A stretch of DNA of 64,000 bases, from NCBI RefSeq assembly GCF_001514065.1, contig NZ_KQ948429.1, positions 553,157-617,156 on the forward strand, written 5' to 3'. The stretch's first letter is position 1; every line of letters starts with the position of its first letter. A model generated the notes under the pieces. It made no database searches and was not told the origin of the DNA. It worked only from the letters and a program-made list of their open reading frames with translations. Positions 41,218 to 50,500 of this stretch are shown here, one piece after another. Made by a program: the position numbers and the translations under genes. Source of the stretch: Streptomyces antibioticus (GTDB lineage Bacteria > Actinomycetota > Actinomycetes > Streptomycetales > Streptomycetaceae).

Positions 41218-42300
41218 GTGACAGAAGCGATCCTCCTGGTCGGAGGCAAGGGCACGAGGCTGCGCCCGCTGACGGTGCACACCCCGAAACCCATGGTCCG
41301 CGCGGCCGGCGTCCCGTTCCTCACACATCAGCTGGCGAGAGCCAGAGCCGCGGGCGTGGACCACATCGTCCTGGCCACGTCCTATCTGGCCGAGGTCTTC
41401 GAACCGTACTTCGGCGACGGCTCGGCCCTCGGCCTGCACATCGAGTACGTCACCGAGGAGGAGCCGCTCGGCACGGGCGGGGCGATCCGCAACGTGGCCT
41501 CCCGCCTCCACTCGGGCCCCGACGACCCGGTCCTGATCTTCAACGGCGACATCCTGACGGGCCTGGACATCAGGGCGCTGGTGGCCACGCACGAGGCGAC
41601 GGACGCGGACGTCTCCCTGCACCTGACGAAGGTGACCGACCCGCGCGCCTACGGCCTGGTGCCCACGGACGAGACCGGAAAGGTCCTGGCCTTCCTGGAG
41701 AAGCCCCAGACCCCCGAGGAGATCGTCACCGACCAGATCAACGCGGGCGCGTACGTCTTCCGCCGCTCCCTGATCGACACGATCCCGACGGGACGCCCGG
41801 TGTCGGTCGAACGCGAGACCTTCCCCGAGCTGCTGGCGGCCGGCGCCCACCTCCAGGGCATGGTCGACTCCACGTACTGGCTGGACCTGGGCACCCCGGC
41901 GGCCTTCGTCCGCGGCTCGGCCGACCTGGTCCTGGGCCGCGCCCCGTCCCCGGCGGTCCCCGGCCGCTGCGGCGACCGGCTGATCCTCCCCACGGCCCAG
42001 GTGGCCCCCGACGCCAAACTCACCGGCGGCACGGTGGTCGGCGAGGGCGCCTTCGTGGCCGAGGGTGCCCGCGTCTTCGGCAGCACGATCCTGCCGGGCG
42101 CGGTCATCGAACCGGGCGCGATCATCACGGACTCCCTCATCGGCACCCGCGCGAGGGTGGGCGAACGCTCCGTCCTCACCGGCACGGTCATCGGGGACGG
42201 CGCGGTGGTGGGCCCCGACAACGAACTGCGCGACGGCGCCCGGATCTGGTGCGACGCCAGGATCCCGGCGGGGGCGGTCCGCTTCTCCTCGGACCAGTAA
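41218..42300 (+). CDS. manC: Sugar-phosphate nucleotidyltransferase, probable mannose-1-phosphate guanylyltransferase (ManC)
   Basis: A 360-residue enzyme. The N-terminal pyrophosphorylase domain opens with AILLVGGKGTRLRPLTVHTPKPM and holds VLIFNGDILTGLD (metal-binding Asp) and FLEKPQ. A C-terminal left-handed beta-helix (about 255-350) shows hexapeptide repeats (GGTVVGEGAFVAEGARVFGS). GTG 41218 is chosen because the conserved domain begins at once; an in-frame ATG 30 codons upstream would add non-conserved sequence. The S. coelicolor ortholog is, as I recall, SCO3039, treated as ManC; with manA and manB further on it would make GDP-mannose for glycoprotein and lipid mannosylation. Confidence 0.85.
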   Translation: MTEAILLVGGKGTRLRPLTVHTPKPMVRAAGVPFLTHQLARARAAGVDHIVLATSYLAEVFEPYFGDGSALGLHIEYVTEEEPLGTGGAIRNVASRLHSGPDDPVLIFNGDILTGLDIRALVATHEATDADVSLHLTKVTDPRAYGLVPTDETGKVLAFLEKPQTPEEIVTDQINAGAYVFRRSLIDTIPTGRPVSVERETFPELLAAGAHLQGMVDSTYWLDLGTPAAFVRGSADLVLGRAPSPAVPGRCGDRLILPTAQVAPDAKLTGGTVVGEGAFVAEGARVFGSTILPGAVIEPGAIITDSLIGTRARVGERSVLTGTVIGDGAVVGPDNELRDGARIWCDARIPAGAVRFSSDQ

Positions 42301-42312
42301 GCGACTTCGCCT

Positions 42313-42480
42313 CTCAAACGCCGGTCCGTGTCATTCAGCCCGTTGCCTCTTCATCGCGGGCCAGTGTCATCCAGCCCGTCCGGCGTTTGAGGACGAGGCC
42401 CTTTCGGGGCCGAAGCGGGGGTCTGGGGGCGGCAGCCCCCAGGACGCGGGGTCGAAGGGGCGGCAGCCCCTGGGGATGGG
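42313..42480. repeat. Dispersed Streptomyces intergenic repeat with inverted ends and GGCA-loop hairpins
   Basis: CTCAAACGCCGG (42313-42324) and its inverse CCGGCGTTTGAG (42380-42391) flank two near-identical copies of GTGTCATYCAGCCCGT. Then come two hairpins with the same GGCA loop: CTGGGGGC/GCCCCCAG (42423-42442) and AGGGGC/GCCCCT (42456-42471). GTCCGGCGTTTGAGGAC followed by GGGGGTCTGGGGGCGGCAGCCCC is a motif I recognise as scattered between genes in Streptomyces. It fills the 235-base gap between manC and the convergent glycosylase gene and could act as a terminator. Confidence 0.7.
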
Positions 42481-42535
42481 ACGGGTAGGGGCGGCGGGGG
42501 CGAAAACCCTTGGTGCGAACCCCCACTGCCCCCCG

Positions 42536-43543
42536 TCACAACCGCCCGATGTCCCCCCGAGGCATCCGAGGCGCCCGCCGCGCCGGCGTCCGCCCGCTCA
42601 GCAGGATCAGCCGAGCCGCCCGATGCCGCTGCCCCGCGTAAGGCTCCAGCAGCGACAGCATCGCCTCGTCATCCGCGTCCCGGTCCCCCGCCAGCGCCCA
42701 TCCCACGATCCCCGGCAGATGCAGATCCCCCACGGTCACCGCGTCCGCCGCCCCGTGGCTGCGCTGCACCACCTCCGCGGACGTCCACGGCCCGATCCCC
42801 GGCACGACCTCCAACCGCGCCTGCGCCTCCTGCGCGGACATGCCCATCGCCTGCTCCAGCCGCGCGGCAACCCGCACGGCCCGCAGGATCGTGGACGCCC
42901 GCTTGTTGTCGACGCCGGCCCGATGCCACTCCCACGACGGGATCAGCGCCCACGTCCGAGGCGCCGGCATCACCCACAGCCGCCCCCCGGCGGCGGGCCC
43001 CGGCGCCGGCTCCCCGAACTTCCGCACCAGCGACCGCCACGCCCGGTACGCCTCGTCGGTCGTGACCTTCTGCTCCAGGATCGACGGGATCAAGGATTCC
43101 AGCACCAGCCCGGTCCGCGTCAGCCGCAATCCCGGCCGCCGATGGCGGGTCACCGCCAGCAACCGGTGCCGCGGCACGAAGACGGACGGATCGTCGGCGG
43201 CCCCGAGCAGCTCGGGCAGCCGGTCGAGCAGCCACTCCGCCCCCGGCCCCCACGCCTCCCCGCGCACCTCTCCGTCGCGCCGTGCGGCGACCCGCAGGGT
43301 GCCCGGCCCGGCCGGCGTCAGACTGGCCCGCCACACCGACCCGTCCGGCATCGCCCGGAACGTCGGATCGGCGGGCCCGCGCCGCAACGGCCCGAGCACC
43401 AGCCCCAGATCCAACGGCCACTCCGGCACGAATGTCCGCACCCGCCCCGGCGCGGGAGCGGGCCGGGGCACGCCTCCCGGCACGGCGACATGCCCACCGC
43501 GCACCGTCGTACGCGTGGGCCGCGGAGCGAACCGTCCAGCCAC
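42536..43543 (-). CDS. HhH-GPD DNA glycosylase, AlkA-like (3-methyladenine glycosylase II family)
   Basis: A 335-residue base-excision repair enzyme. The C-terminal half has LIPSILEQKVTTDEAYRAWRSL, the helix-hairpin-helix LEVVPGIGPWTSAEVVQRS and the catalytic aspartate in AVTVGDLHLPG. The N-terminal half is beta-rich, as in AlkA. It would remove alkylated purines from DNA. ATG 43543 has no strong ribosome site and the first 30 residues are Arg/Pro-rich, so the true start may be internal. It is convergent with manC. Confidence 0.88.
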   Translation of the reverse strand: MAGRFAPRPTRTTVRGGHVAVPGGVPRPAPAPGRVRTFVPEWPLDLGLVLGPLRRGPADPTFRAMPDGSVWRASLTPAGPGTLRVAARRDGEVRGEAWGPGAEWLLDRLPELLGAADDPSVFVPRHRLLAVTRHRRPGLRLTRTGLVLESLIPSILEQKVTTDEAYRAWRSLVRKFGEPAPGPAAGGRLWVMPAPRTWALIPSWEWHRAGVDNKRASTILRAVRVAARLEQAMGMSAQEAQARLEVVPGIGPWTSAEVVQRSHGAADAVTVGDLHLPGIVGWALAGDRDADDEAMLSLLEPYAGQRHRAARLILLSGRTPARRAPRMPRGDIGRL

Positions 43544-43556
43544 GAATGAGTCCCGG

Positions 43557-43640
43557 GAAAGCCGAAAGCCGAAAGCCGAAAGAACAGGGCCCTACGAGAG
43601 TAGAAGGGCCTACCGGAGTTGCAGGGCCCTACGAGAGTAG
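43557..43640. repeat. Short tandem and direct repeats
   Basis: Three GAAAGCC heptamers plus a partial unit (43557-43582) are followed by two identical 19-base copies of CAGGGCCCTACGAGAGTAG (43585-43603 and 43622-43640), with a related AGGGCCTACCGGAG between them. The block fills the gap between the glycosylase and fbiB genes and does not encode protein. Confidence 0.85.
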
Positions 43641-43681
43641 AGGGACGGAAGCCGCCCCCACCCCCGAGTCACCCCAACCCG

Positions 43682-44983
43682 TCACCGCACCTCGATGAAC
43701 ATCCCCGCGTCCCGCTCCGCCCGGGCCTTCGGCTCCTCCGCCGGATGCCCGACCGCCACGGCCCCCATCGGATCCCAGTCCTCCGGCAGCCCCAGCACCT
43801 CCCGGACCACGTCCCGGCAGAACATCGTCGACGACACCCACGCCGACCCCAGCCGCTCCCCGGCCAGCGCGACGAGGAAGTTCTGCACCCCGGCCCCGGT
43901 CGCGACGACGAACATCTCCCGCTCGGCCCCGTCCCGCCGCGGATCGCCGTACGTGTGCGAGCCGTCCATCACGAGACACGGCACCACCAGATAGGGCGCG
44001 TTGCGCAGCACGTCCCCGCGCCGCACCCGCTTGGCGATCGACTCCTCGGTCTTGCCGTCCCGCCGCAGATCCGCGATCCACGCGTCCCGCATCGCGTCCA
44101 GCAGCTCGGTCCGCGAGGCCTCGGACTCCAGCAGCACGAAACGCCACGGCGTCGTGTGATGCGGCGCCGGCGCGGTCACCGCCGCGGCGACGGCCCGCCG
44201 CACGGCACCCCCGTCGACCGGCTCGTCCGTGAAGGCTCGGACCGTACGCCGCTGGGTCACCGCCAGTCGGACCGCCTCGGAGGTGCCCAGCCGGAACATG
44301 TCGTCGCGCGCGCCGCGCACCATGGCGCCCGCCCCCTCCCCGTGCCCGTCGCAGACCACGTGGGGGAGCCCGCGCACCACGGCGACGGGCAGCCCGGCGG
44401 CCTTGCCCTTGACCAGGTCACCGGCCGCGGCCAGTTCGTCGGCCGTGGCCACGACGGTGGCGCTGAGCGGATTGCCGTACGCGTCCGTGCCCCCGCGCAG
44501 GTCGTCGAGGACCCGCACCCCGGCGGCGCCGATCGCCACGTCCGTGAGCCCCGCGCGCCACGGCCGCCCGAAGGTGTCGGTGACGATCACGCCGACGTCG
44601 ACCCCGAGCAGCTCCCGCAGCCCCTCGCGGATCGCGCGCGCGGAGGCGTCGGGGTCCTCGGGCAGCAGCAGGACCGTCCCGGCCGGGGTGTTGGAGGCGT
44701 CGACGCCCGCCGCGGCCATGATGAGCCCCTGCCGGTTCTCGACGATCCGCAGCGCACCGCGCCGGGCCACCACGCGGACCGTCTCGGCGTCGATCGCCGC
44801 CTCCCGGTCGGCCGCCTCGACGATCCGGCCCTCCGCCTTGGAGACGATCTTCGAGGTGACGAGCAGCACGTCACCGTCCGCGAGGCCGGGCTCGGCGGCG
44901 GCGATGAGCTTGGCGAGGTCGTCCCCGGCCGCGATCTCGGGCAGCCCGGGCACGGCCCACGCGCGGAAGCCGTCCGTACTCAT
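43682..44983 (-). CDS. fbiB: Coenzyme F420:L-glutamate ligase FbiB (CofE plus nitroreductase domain)
   Basis: A 433-residue bifunctional enzyme. The N-terminal CofE domain (about 1-245) shows [32 protein letters not shown] and [13 protein letters not shown]. The C-terminal FMN-binding nitroreductase domain (about 248-433) has [23 protein letters not shown] and [17 protein letters not shown]. This fusion is the actinobacterial form that adds the polyglutamate tail to F420 and reduces dehydro-F420. The ATG overlaps the fbiA stop by ATGA, so translation is coupled. Confidence 0.95.
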   Translation of the reverse strand: MSTDGFRAWAVPGLPEIAAGDDLAKLIAAAEPGLADGDVLLVTSKIVSKAEGRIVEAADREAAIDAETVRVVARRGALRIVENRQGLIMAAAGVDASNTPAGTVLLLPEDPDASARAIREGLRELLGVDVGVIVTDTFGRPWRAGLTDVAIGAAGVRVLDDLRGGTDAYGNPLSATVVATADELAAAGDLVKGKAAGLPVAVVRGLPHVVCDGHGEGAGAMVRGARDDMFRLGTSEAVRLAVTQRRTVRAFTDEPVDGGAVRRAVAAAVTAPAPHHTTPWRFVLLESEASRTELLDAMRDAWIADLRRDGKTEESIAKRVRRGDVLRNAPYLVVPCLVMDGSHTYGDPRRDGAEREMFVVATGAGVQNFLVALAGERLGSAWVSSTMFCRDVVREVLGLPEDWDPMGAVAVGHPAEEPKARAERDAGMFIEVR

Positions 44984-45939
44984 CGGGCCCGGACCTCCTC
45001 CGCCAGCGCCAGCGCCTCGCGGGCCATCTGCGCGCTCGCGTCGAGGTCCGTCATCATCAGCGGCACGGCCCGGCAGCGGATGCCGGCCGTCTCGACGCGC
45101 TCCACGGAGGCCGCGTCGACGGTGTCGACGAGCCAGCCGTCCAGCAGCCCCGAGCCGTAGTGCTCGGCCACCGCCGCGGCCGTCGACTCCACGCCCACCG
45201 CCGCCAGCACCTTGTCGGCCATGCCGCGCACGGGCGCGTCCCCGACGATGGGGGAGAGGCCGACGACGGGGACGCCCGCCTCGGCGATCGCCTCACGGAT
45301 GCCGGGCACGGCCAGGATCGTGCCGACCGAGACGACCGGGTTGGACGGCGGGAAGAGGATGACGTCCGCCGCGGCGATCGCCTCCAGGACACCGGGCGCG
45401 GGCTTCGCCTGCTCGGCGCCGACCGGCACGATCGCCTCCGCCGGGACCGAGGCGCGCAGCCGTACCCAGTACTCCTGGAAGTGGACCGCCTTGCGCTCGC
45501 CGTCCACCTCGACGGCGACATGGGTCTCCACGCGGTCGTCGGACATCGGGATCAGCTTCACGCCCGGCTTCCACCGGTCGCAGAGCGCCTCGGTGACCGC
45601 GCTGAGCGGGTACCCGGCGCCGAGCATCTGGGTCCGCACGATGTGCGTGGCGAAGTCCCGGTCGCCGAGTCCGAACCACTCGGGCCCGACGCCGTACGCC
45701 GCGAGCTCCTCCTTGAGGTGGAAGGTCTCGTCGGCCCGGCCCCAGCCCTGTTCCTCGTTGATGCCGCCGCCGAGCGTGTACATCACCGTGTCGAGGTCCG
45801 GGCAGACCTTCAGTCCGAAGAGGTGGATGTCGTCGCCGGTGTTGCCGATGACCGTGATGTCCGCGTCCGGCACGGCCTGCTTCAGACCGCGCAGGAAACG
45901 GGCACCGCCGATGCCGCCTGCCAGAACCACGATTCGCAT
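44980..45939 (-). CDS. fbiA: F420 biosynthesis phospho(enol)pyruvate/phospholactate transferase FbiA (CofD)
   Basis: A 319-residue enzyme that joins the lactyl/PEP-derived phosphate moiety to the deazaflavin Fo. [49 protein letters not shown] and [23 protein letters not shown] are CofD signatures. ATG 45939 begins exactly at the conserved MRIVVLAGG; an upstream in-frame start would add ten unconserved residues. It is the first gene of the fbiA-fbiB operon, and these genes sit next to whiB in mycobacteria too (Rv3260c-3262, from memory). Confidence 0.95.
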   Translation of the reverse strand: MRIVVLAGGIGGARFLRGLKQAVPDADITVIGNTGDDIHLFGLKVCPDLDTVMYTLGGGINEEQGWGRADETFHLKEELAAYGVGPEWFGLGDRDFATHIVRTQMLGAGYPLSAVTEALCDRWKPGVKLIPMSDDRVETHVAVEVDGERKAVHFQEYWVRLRASVPAEAIVPVGAEQAKPAPGVLEAIAAADVILFPPSNPVVSVGTILAVPGIREAIAEAGVPVVGLSPIVGDAPVRGMADKVLAAVGVESTAAAVAEHYGSGLLDGWLVDTVDAASVERVETAGIRCRAVPLMMTDLDASAQMAREALALAEEVRAR

Positions 45940-45973
45940 GGGCCCAAGTCTTGCAGGCGGGTGCGACAACGCG

Positions 45974-46468
45974 TCAGGCAGTCACCGGACGGGCCGTGCA
46001 GGCGTGGGACGTGTGCATCGGCATCTCGGTCAGGCCGGGGTAGTAGACGTGCAGGCTGACCGCCGGCTCCAGCGCGTCGTTGACGACCTCGTGCACATAG
46101 CCCGGCGCGAACACCCGCTGCGTGCCGGCCGCCAACGCGCGCGTGCCGCGGTCGGTGCGCTCGGTCAGCTCGCCGTCCAGGACCGTCAGCACGCCGGAGG
46201 AACGGCCGTGGTCGTGCAGTCCGCTGCCCTGACCGGGCACCCAGGACAGCAGCCAGACCTCGTAGCCGGGGCCGGTGCGCAGCCGGTGGTACCAGCGCGA
46301 CGTGGCGTCGTACTCCACGAGGTGCTCCCACTGCGAGCGGTCCGCGGCGATGGAGCGGGCCAGGCCGACGAACTCCGCGACGGTGACGGGGTGCTCGCGC
46401 GGGGCCTGGAGCAGGTGGGGGACCTCGAGGATGTCGCCGGCGATCTGGAGGTCGTTGTCGCTGTTCAT
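45974..46468 (-). CDS. Cysteine dioxygenase (type I, cupin)
   Basis: A 164-residue single-cupin protein. His85 and His87 (SGLHDHGRSSG) and His126 (PGYVHEV) form the iron-binding triad. Bacterial CDOs oxidise L-cysteine to cysteine sulfinate, or related thiols such as 3-mercaptopropionate. The Gly/Arg in HDHGRSSG fits the cysteine type, but I cannot exclude a mercaptopropionate enzyme. It is upstream of fbiA on the same strand (34-base gap). Confidence 0.88.
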   Translation of the reverse strand: MNSDNDLQIAGDILEVPHLLQAPREHPVTVAEFVGLARSIAADRSQWEHLVEYDATSRWYHRLRTGPGYEVWLLSWVPGQGSGLHDHGRSSGVLTVLDGELTERTDRGTRALAAGTQRVFAPGYVHEVVNDALEPAVSLHVYYPGLTEMPMHTSHACTARPVTA

Positions 46469-46520
46469 GGATGCGGTGGTTCCTCAGTGAAAGAAGGTCA
46501 GTCAGACAGAGGGAACGAGA

Positions 46521-46548
46521 AAGGCCGAGTCCCGGGGGATTCGGCCTT
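46521..46548 (-). promoter_or_regulatory. Leader hairpin upstream of cysteine dioxygenase
   Basis: AAGGCCGA (46521-46528) and TCGGCCTT (46541-46548) form an eight-base stem, about 50 bases upstream of the cysteine dioxygenase ATG on the minus strand. It may be in the mRNA leader and act in attenuation, or be a terminator for transcripts arriving from whiB's side. No leader peptide was identified. Confidence 0.35.
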
Positions 46549-46975
46549 CAGCTGGAGCGGGTGACGTTCACCGGGGCTCAACAGCTGTGACAGCAACAGC
46601 TACAGCGAGCGCGGGCAGCACCGTGGGACCCGGCGGTGCGGGTCGAGGTGAGTGCCAAGTTCGCGAGCATGCCCACAAGGACAGCGGTTCACACCCCCAC
46701 TGTCAACTCGACACCGGCATGTGGGACCGGTTTCACCTCATCCGGTTCATCTGTGAGGTGAAAGGTTTGTTCAGAGGGCTACCGGGACACATGGCGCACA
46801 ACCGGCGCGCACGGAACGGGAACGAGCTCCTGGGCGTCCTTCTCCGTACAGGTCCTGCACGGGTCGGACGACCCCGCGGACCCCGTCTGCTTGTCAAGGT
46901 TTATGGCGATTTGAACACTTTCCGCTAGGCCTTGGTTCCGCAGAGTGAATAAGGGGCCCAATAGCAGATCTCGGC

Positions 46976-47005
46976 TTGACTCGCCCGGAGCAGCACACTT
47001 GTAAT
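46976..47005 (+). promoter_or_regulatory. whiB: Probable whiB promoter
   Basis: TTGACT (46976-46981) and TGTAAT (47000-47005) with an 18-base spacer form the best sigma-70-type promoter seen in the window. It sits about 75 bases upstream of the whiB ATG, leaving a roughly 65-base leader. In S. coelicolor, whiB is transcribed from a vegetative and a developmental promoter; this match would fit one of them. Confidence 0.65.
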
Positions 47006-47078
47006 TTCACTCGTGTCGTTCAGCCGACATCGGTAACGGCTAGATCACGGGGACGCGAAAGACAGACGAGGGGCGCAC

Positions 47079-47342
47079 ATGACCGAGCTGGTGCAGCAAC
47101 TGCTGGTCGACGACGCGGACGAGGAACTCGGCTGGCAGGAGCGCGCGCTGTGCGCCCAGACCGACCCCGAGTCCTTCTTCCCCGAGAAGGGTGGCTCCAC
47201 CCGTGAGGCCAAGAAGGTCTGCCTGGCTTGTGAGGTCCGTTCCGAGTGCCTCGAGTACGCCCTCGCCAACGACGAGCGCTTCGGCATCTGGGGCGGCCTG
47301 TCCGAACGCGAGCGGCGCCGCCTGAAGAAGGCCGCGATCTGA
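47079..47342 (+). CDS. whiB: Sporulation regulator WhiB
   Basis: An 87-residue iron-sulfur transcription factor. Four cysteines (Cys25, Cys48, Cys51, Cys57) in the C...CxxCxxxxxC arrangement bind a [4Fe-4S] cluster. GIWGGLSERERRRLKKAAI gives the G[IV]WGG turn and the basic DNA-binding tail. GAGGGGCGC precedes the ATG. WhiB works with WhiA to switch on septation genes in aerial hyphae. The length and sequence match the founding S. coelicolor WhiB (SCO3034) as I remember it, and the fbiA/fbiB-whiB-manB context is conserved in actinobacteria. Confidence 0.95.
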   Translation: MTELVQQLLVDDADEELGWQERALCAQTDPESFFPEKGGSTREAKKVCLACEVRSECLEYALANDERFGIWGGLSERERRRLKKAAI

Positions 47343-47535
47343 ACCGACCGGGTCCGTGAAGGATCCGGATCCGCACGCGCATACGGGACTTACGGCCCGT
47401 CGCAGGTGGGTTGTCCACAGGCGGCGGGCCGCTGCCATGCCCAGCCGATAGTGTGGTCGCTCGTCCGAGACGCCCCGCTGCCCCCTCGGGGCACAGGCGT
47501 CCACCGCAGTCCACCGAACCGGGGCCCGTACCTCG

Positions 47536-50500
47536 ATGTCCGTGCACAGCCACACGGCAGCTCACGACGCTGCCACTCCTGAGTTCCCGCGTCATGTGGT
47601 GACCGCGGTCCTCGTCTCGCATGACGGCGCCCGCTGGCTGCCCGACGCGCTCGCCGGGCTGCTCGGCCAGGAGCGCCCCGTCCAGTTCGCGATGGCCGCC
47701 GACACCGGCAGCGCGGACACCTCCGCGCAGCTGGTCACCGACGCCCTCGGCGCCGACCGGGTGCTGCACCTCGCCCGCCGCACCGGCTTCGGCCAGGCCG
47801 TCGAGGAGGCCAACCGCACCGCGCCCGTCCTCACGCCGGACGAACTGCCGTACCTGAAGCGGCCCAGCGGCTGGGACCCGGTCACGCGCACCTGGCGCGA
47901 CGACGCCTACGACCTGCCCGAGCTCCCGCACGGCGAGCCGGTCCAGTGGCTGTGGCTGCTGCACGACGACTGCGCCCCCGAACCCGACGCCCTCGCCCAG
48001 CTGCTGCGCGTCGTCGACCAGGAACTGGAGCTCGGCCGCGACGACGTGGCGGTCGTCGGCCCCAAGCTCCGCGGCTGGTACGACAAGCGGCAGCTCCTGG
48101 AGGTCGGCGTCACCATCGCCCACTCCGGGCGCCGCTGGACCGGCCTCGACCGCCGCGAACAGGACCAGGGCCAGCACGACCACGTCCGGCCCGTGCTCTC
48201 GGTCTCCACCGCCGGCATGCTCGTCCGGCGCGACGTCTTCGAGGAGCTCGGCGGCTTCGACCGGCACCTGCCCCTGATGCGCGACGACGTCGACCTGTGC
48301 TGGCGCGCCACCGCCGCCGGCCACCGCGTCCTGATCGCCCCCGAGGCGGTCGTACGGCACGCGGAGGCGGCCTCGCGCGAGCGCCGCGCCGTCGACTGCG
48401 TGGGCCGCACCGCGGCCTCCCCGCACAAGGTCGACAAGGCGGGCGCCGCCTACACCCTGCTCGTCAACAGCCGTACGGCCGTACTGCCCTGGGTGCTCAT
48501 CCGGCTCGTCGTCGGCACCGTGCTCAGGACGGTCGCCAACCTCGTCGGCAAGGTCCCCGGACAGGCCCTCGACGAGATCCGCGGCCTGCTCGGCACCCTG
48601 CTGCGGCCCGAGCGGATCATCACCGGGCGCCGCAGGCGCGGCACATCGGTGGTCGACAAGGACGAGCTGCGCCCGCTGTTCCCGCCGCCCGGCGCGACCG
48701 TGCGGGCCACCGTCGAGCAGGCCGCCGGCAGCTTCTTCGGCAGCTCCGACCCCGAGCAGACCTCGGGCGCCGGACGCCATGGCGGCGCGGTCGAGTCCGG
48801 ACCCGGCGGCGACGACGCCGACTTCCTGGAGATCGAGCAGTTCGCGCGCGTGAAGCGCATCGCCCGCAAGCCAGGGCCGGTGCTGTTCCTGGTGCTGCTG
48901 CTGGTCTCGCTCGTCGCCTGCCGTGAACTCCTCGGCGCCGGCGCGCTCGCGGGCGGCGCCCTGCTGCCCGCCCCGGCCGACTCCGGTGAGCTGTGGTCCC
49001 GTTACCTCGACGCCTGGCACGGCGTGGGCGCCGGTGGCACCTCCTCCGCGCCGCCCTACCTGGCGATCGTGGCGATGCTCGCCTCCGTGCTGTTCGGCTC
49101 CACCGGGCTCGCGGTCACCGTCCTGCTCGTCTGCTCGGTGCCGCTGGCCGGCTTCACCGCGTACTTCGCCTCCCGGCCCCTGGTGGAGTCGCGGCTGCTG
49201 CGCGCGTGGGCGGCCGTCGTCTACGCCTTCCTGCCCGCCGCCACCGGCGCCCTCGCCGGCGGCCGCATCGGCACCGCCGTCCTCGCGATCCTGCTGCCGC
49301 TCCTCGCGCGCGCGGGCATCGCCGCCAGCGGCCTCGCGATCACCTCCGACGCGCGCGGCAGCTGGCGCGCCACCTGGGCGTACGCCCTGCTCCTGACGAT
49401 CACCACCGCGTTCACGCCGATCATCTGGCCGATCGCGCTGCTGCTCGGCCTCGCTGTCCTGGCCGTGCGCCGCACCGACATCACCGCCTACGGCCTGCGC
49501 TTCCTGGCCCAGCTCGGCACACCCCTGCTGATCCTCGCGCCCTGGTCGCTGACCCTGCTGCCGTTCGGCTTCTTCGACGAGGCCGGACTCGCGTACGGCT
49601 CCTCGGCCGCCTCCGCCACCGACCTGCTCGGCGCCAGCCCCGGCGGCCCCGGCACGGTCAGCGGACTGATGCTCATCGGCGTCGTCCTGGCGGCGCTGGC
49701 CGCCCTGCTGCGCTCGGAGCGCCAGTTCGGCATCTGGACGGCCTGGGCGGTCGCCCTCGTGGGCCTCGTCTTCGCCGTCCTGTCCAACAACTCCACCTGG
49801 GCGGGCCCCGCCACCCTCGTCTACGGCCTCGCCCTCCTGGCTGCCGCCGTGCTCGGCGCCGACGGGGCCCGCGCGCGGGTGGCCGAGCAGTCCTTCGGCT
49901 GGCGCCAGCCGGTCGCCGCGCTGATCGCCTTCGCCGCCGCGGCGGGCCCGCTGCTCGTCGCCGCCGGCTGGATGATCCGCGGGGCCGACGGCCCCCTGGA
50001 GCGCCGCGACCCGGTGCAGGTGCCCGCGTTCGTCGCCGAGGACGGCAACAACCGCGACCGGGCCCGCACCCTCGTGCTCGACAGCGACTCCGCCGCCCAC
50101 GTCGGCTACATGCTGGTCCGCGGCTCCGGCGCCCGCCTCGGCGACGGCGAACTGGCCTCCGCCAACGGCGAGAACACCGCGCTCGACAAGGTCGTCGCCA
50201 ACCTCGTCGCCGGCTCCGGCGCCGACCAGGCCGACCAGCTCGGCAAGTTCGCGGTGCGTTACGTCCTCGTCCACAAGGGCGCCTCGCGCGAGGTGACCCG
50301 GGTCCTGGACGCCACCCCGGGCCTGTCCCGGCTGAGCCAGCAGCACGGCAGCGCCCTGTGGCGCGTCGACCAGGACGTCGCCCGCGCCACCATCGTCGGC
50401 GGCTCCGGCGCCCCGACGCTCGTCGCCGCGGGCCCCGTCGAGATCCACACCACGATCCCGGCCGGCGCCGACGGCCGCACTCTGCGCCTCGCCGACACCG

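Larger units (their letters stand above)
46469..47078. other. 610-base intergenic region, cysteine dioxygenase / whiB
   Basis: No convincing gene is present; short open frames here lack the strong GC third-position bias of the neighbours. It contains a hairpin near the cysteine dioxygenase start (46521-46548) and the whiB promoter (46976-47005). The stretch 46880-47010 is clearly AT-richer than its surroundings. An inverted TTCACCTCA/TGAGGTGAA pair lies at about 46733-46760. The length fits a developmentally regulated whiB with more than one promoter. Confidence 0.6.

Noticed and set aside
43557-43640. CRISPR array
   Set aside because: Only two copies of a 19-base repeat with one short spacer, plus heptamers; no cas genes are nearby.
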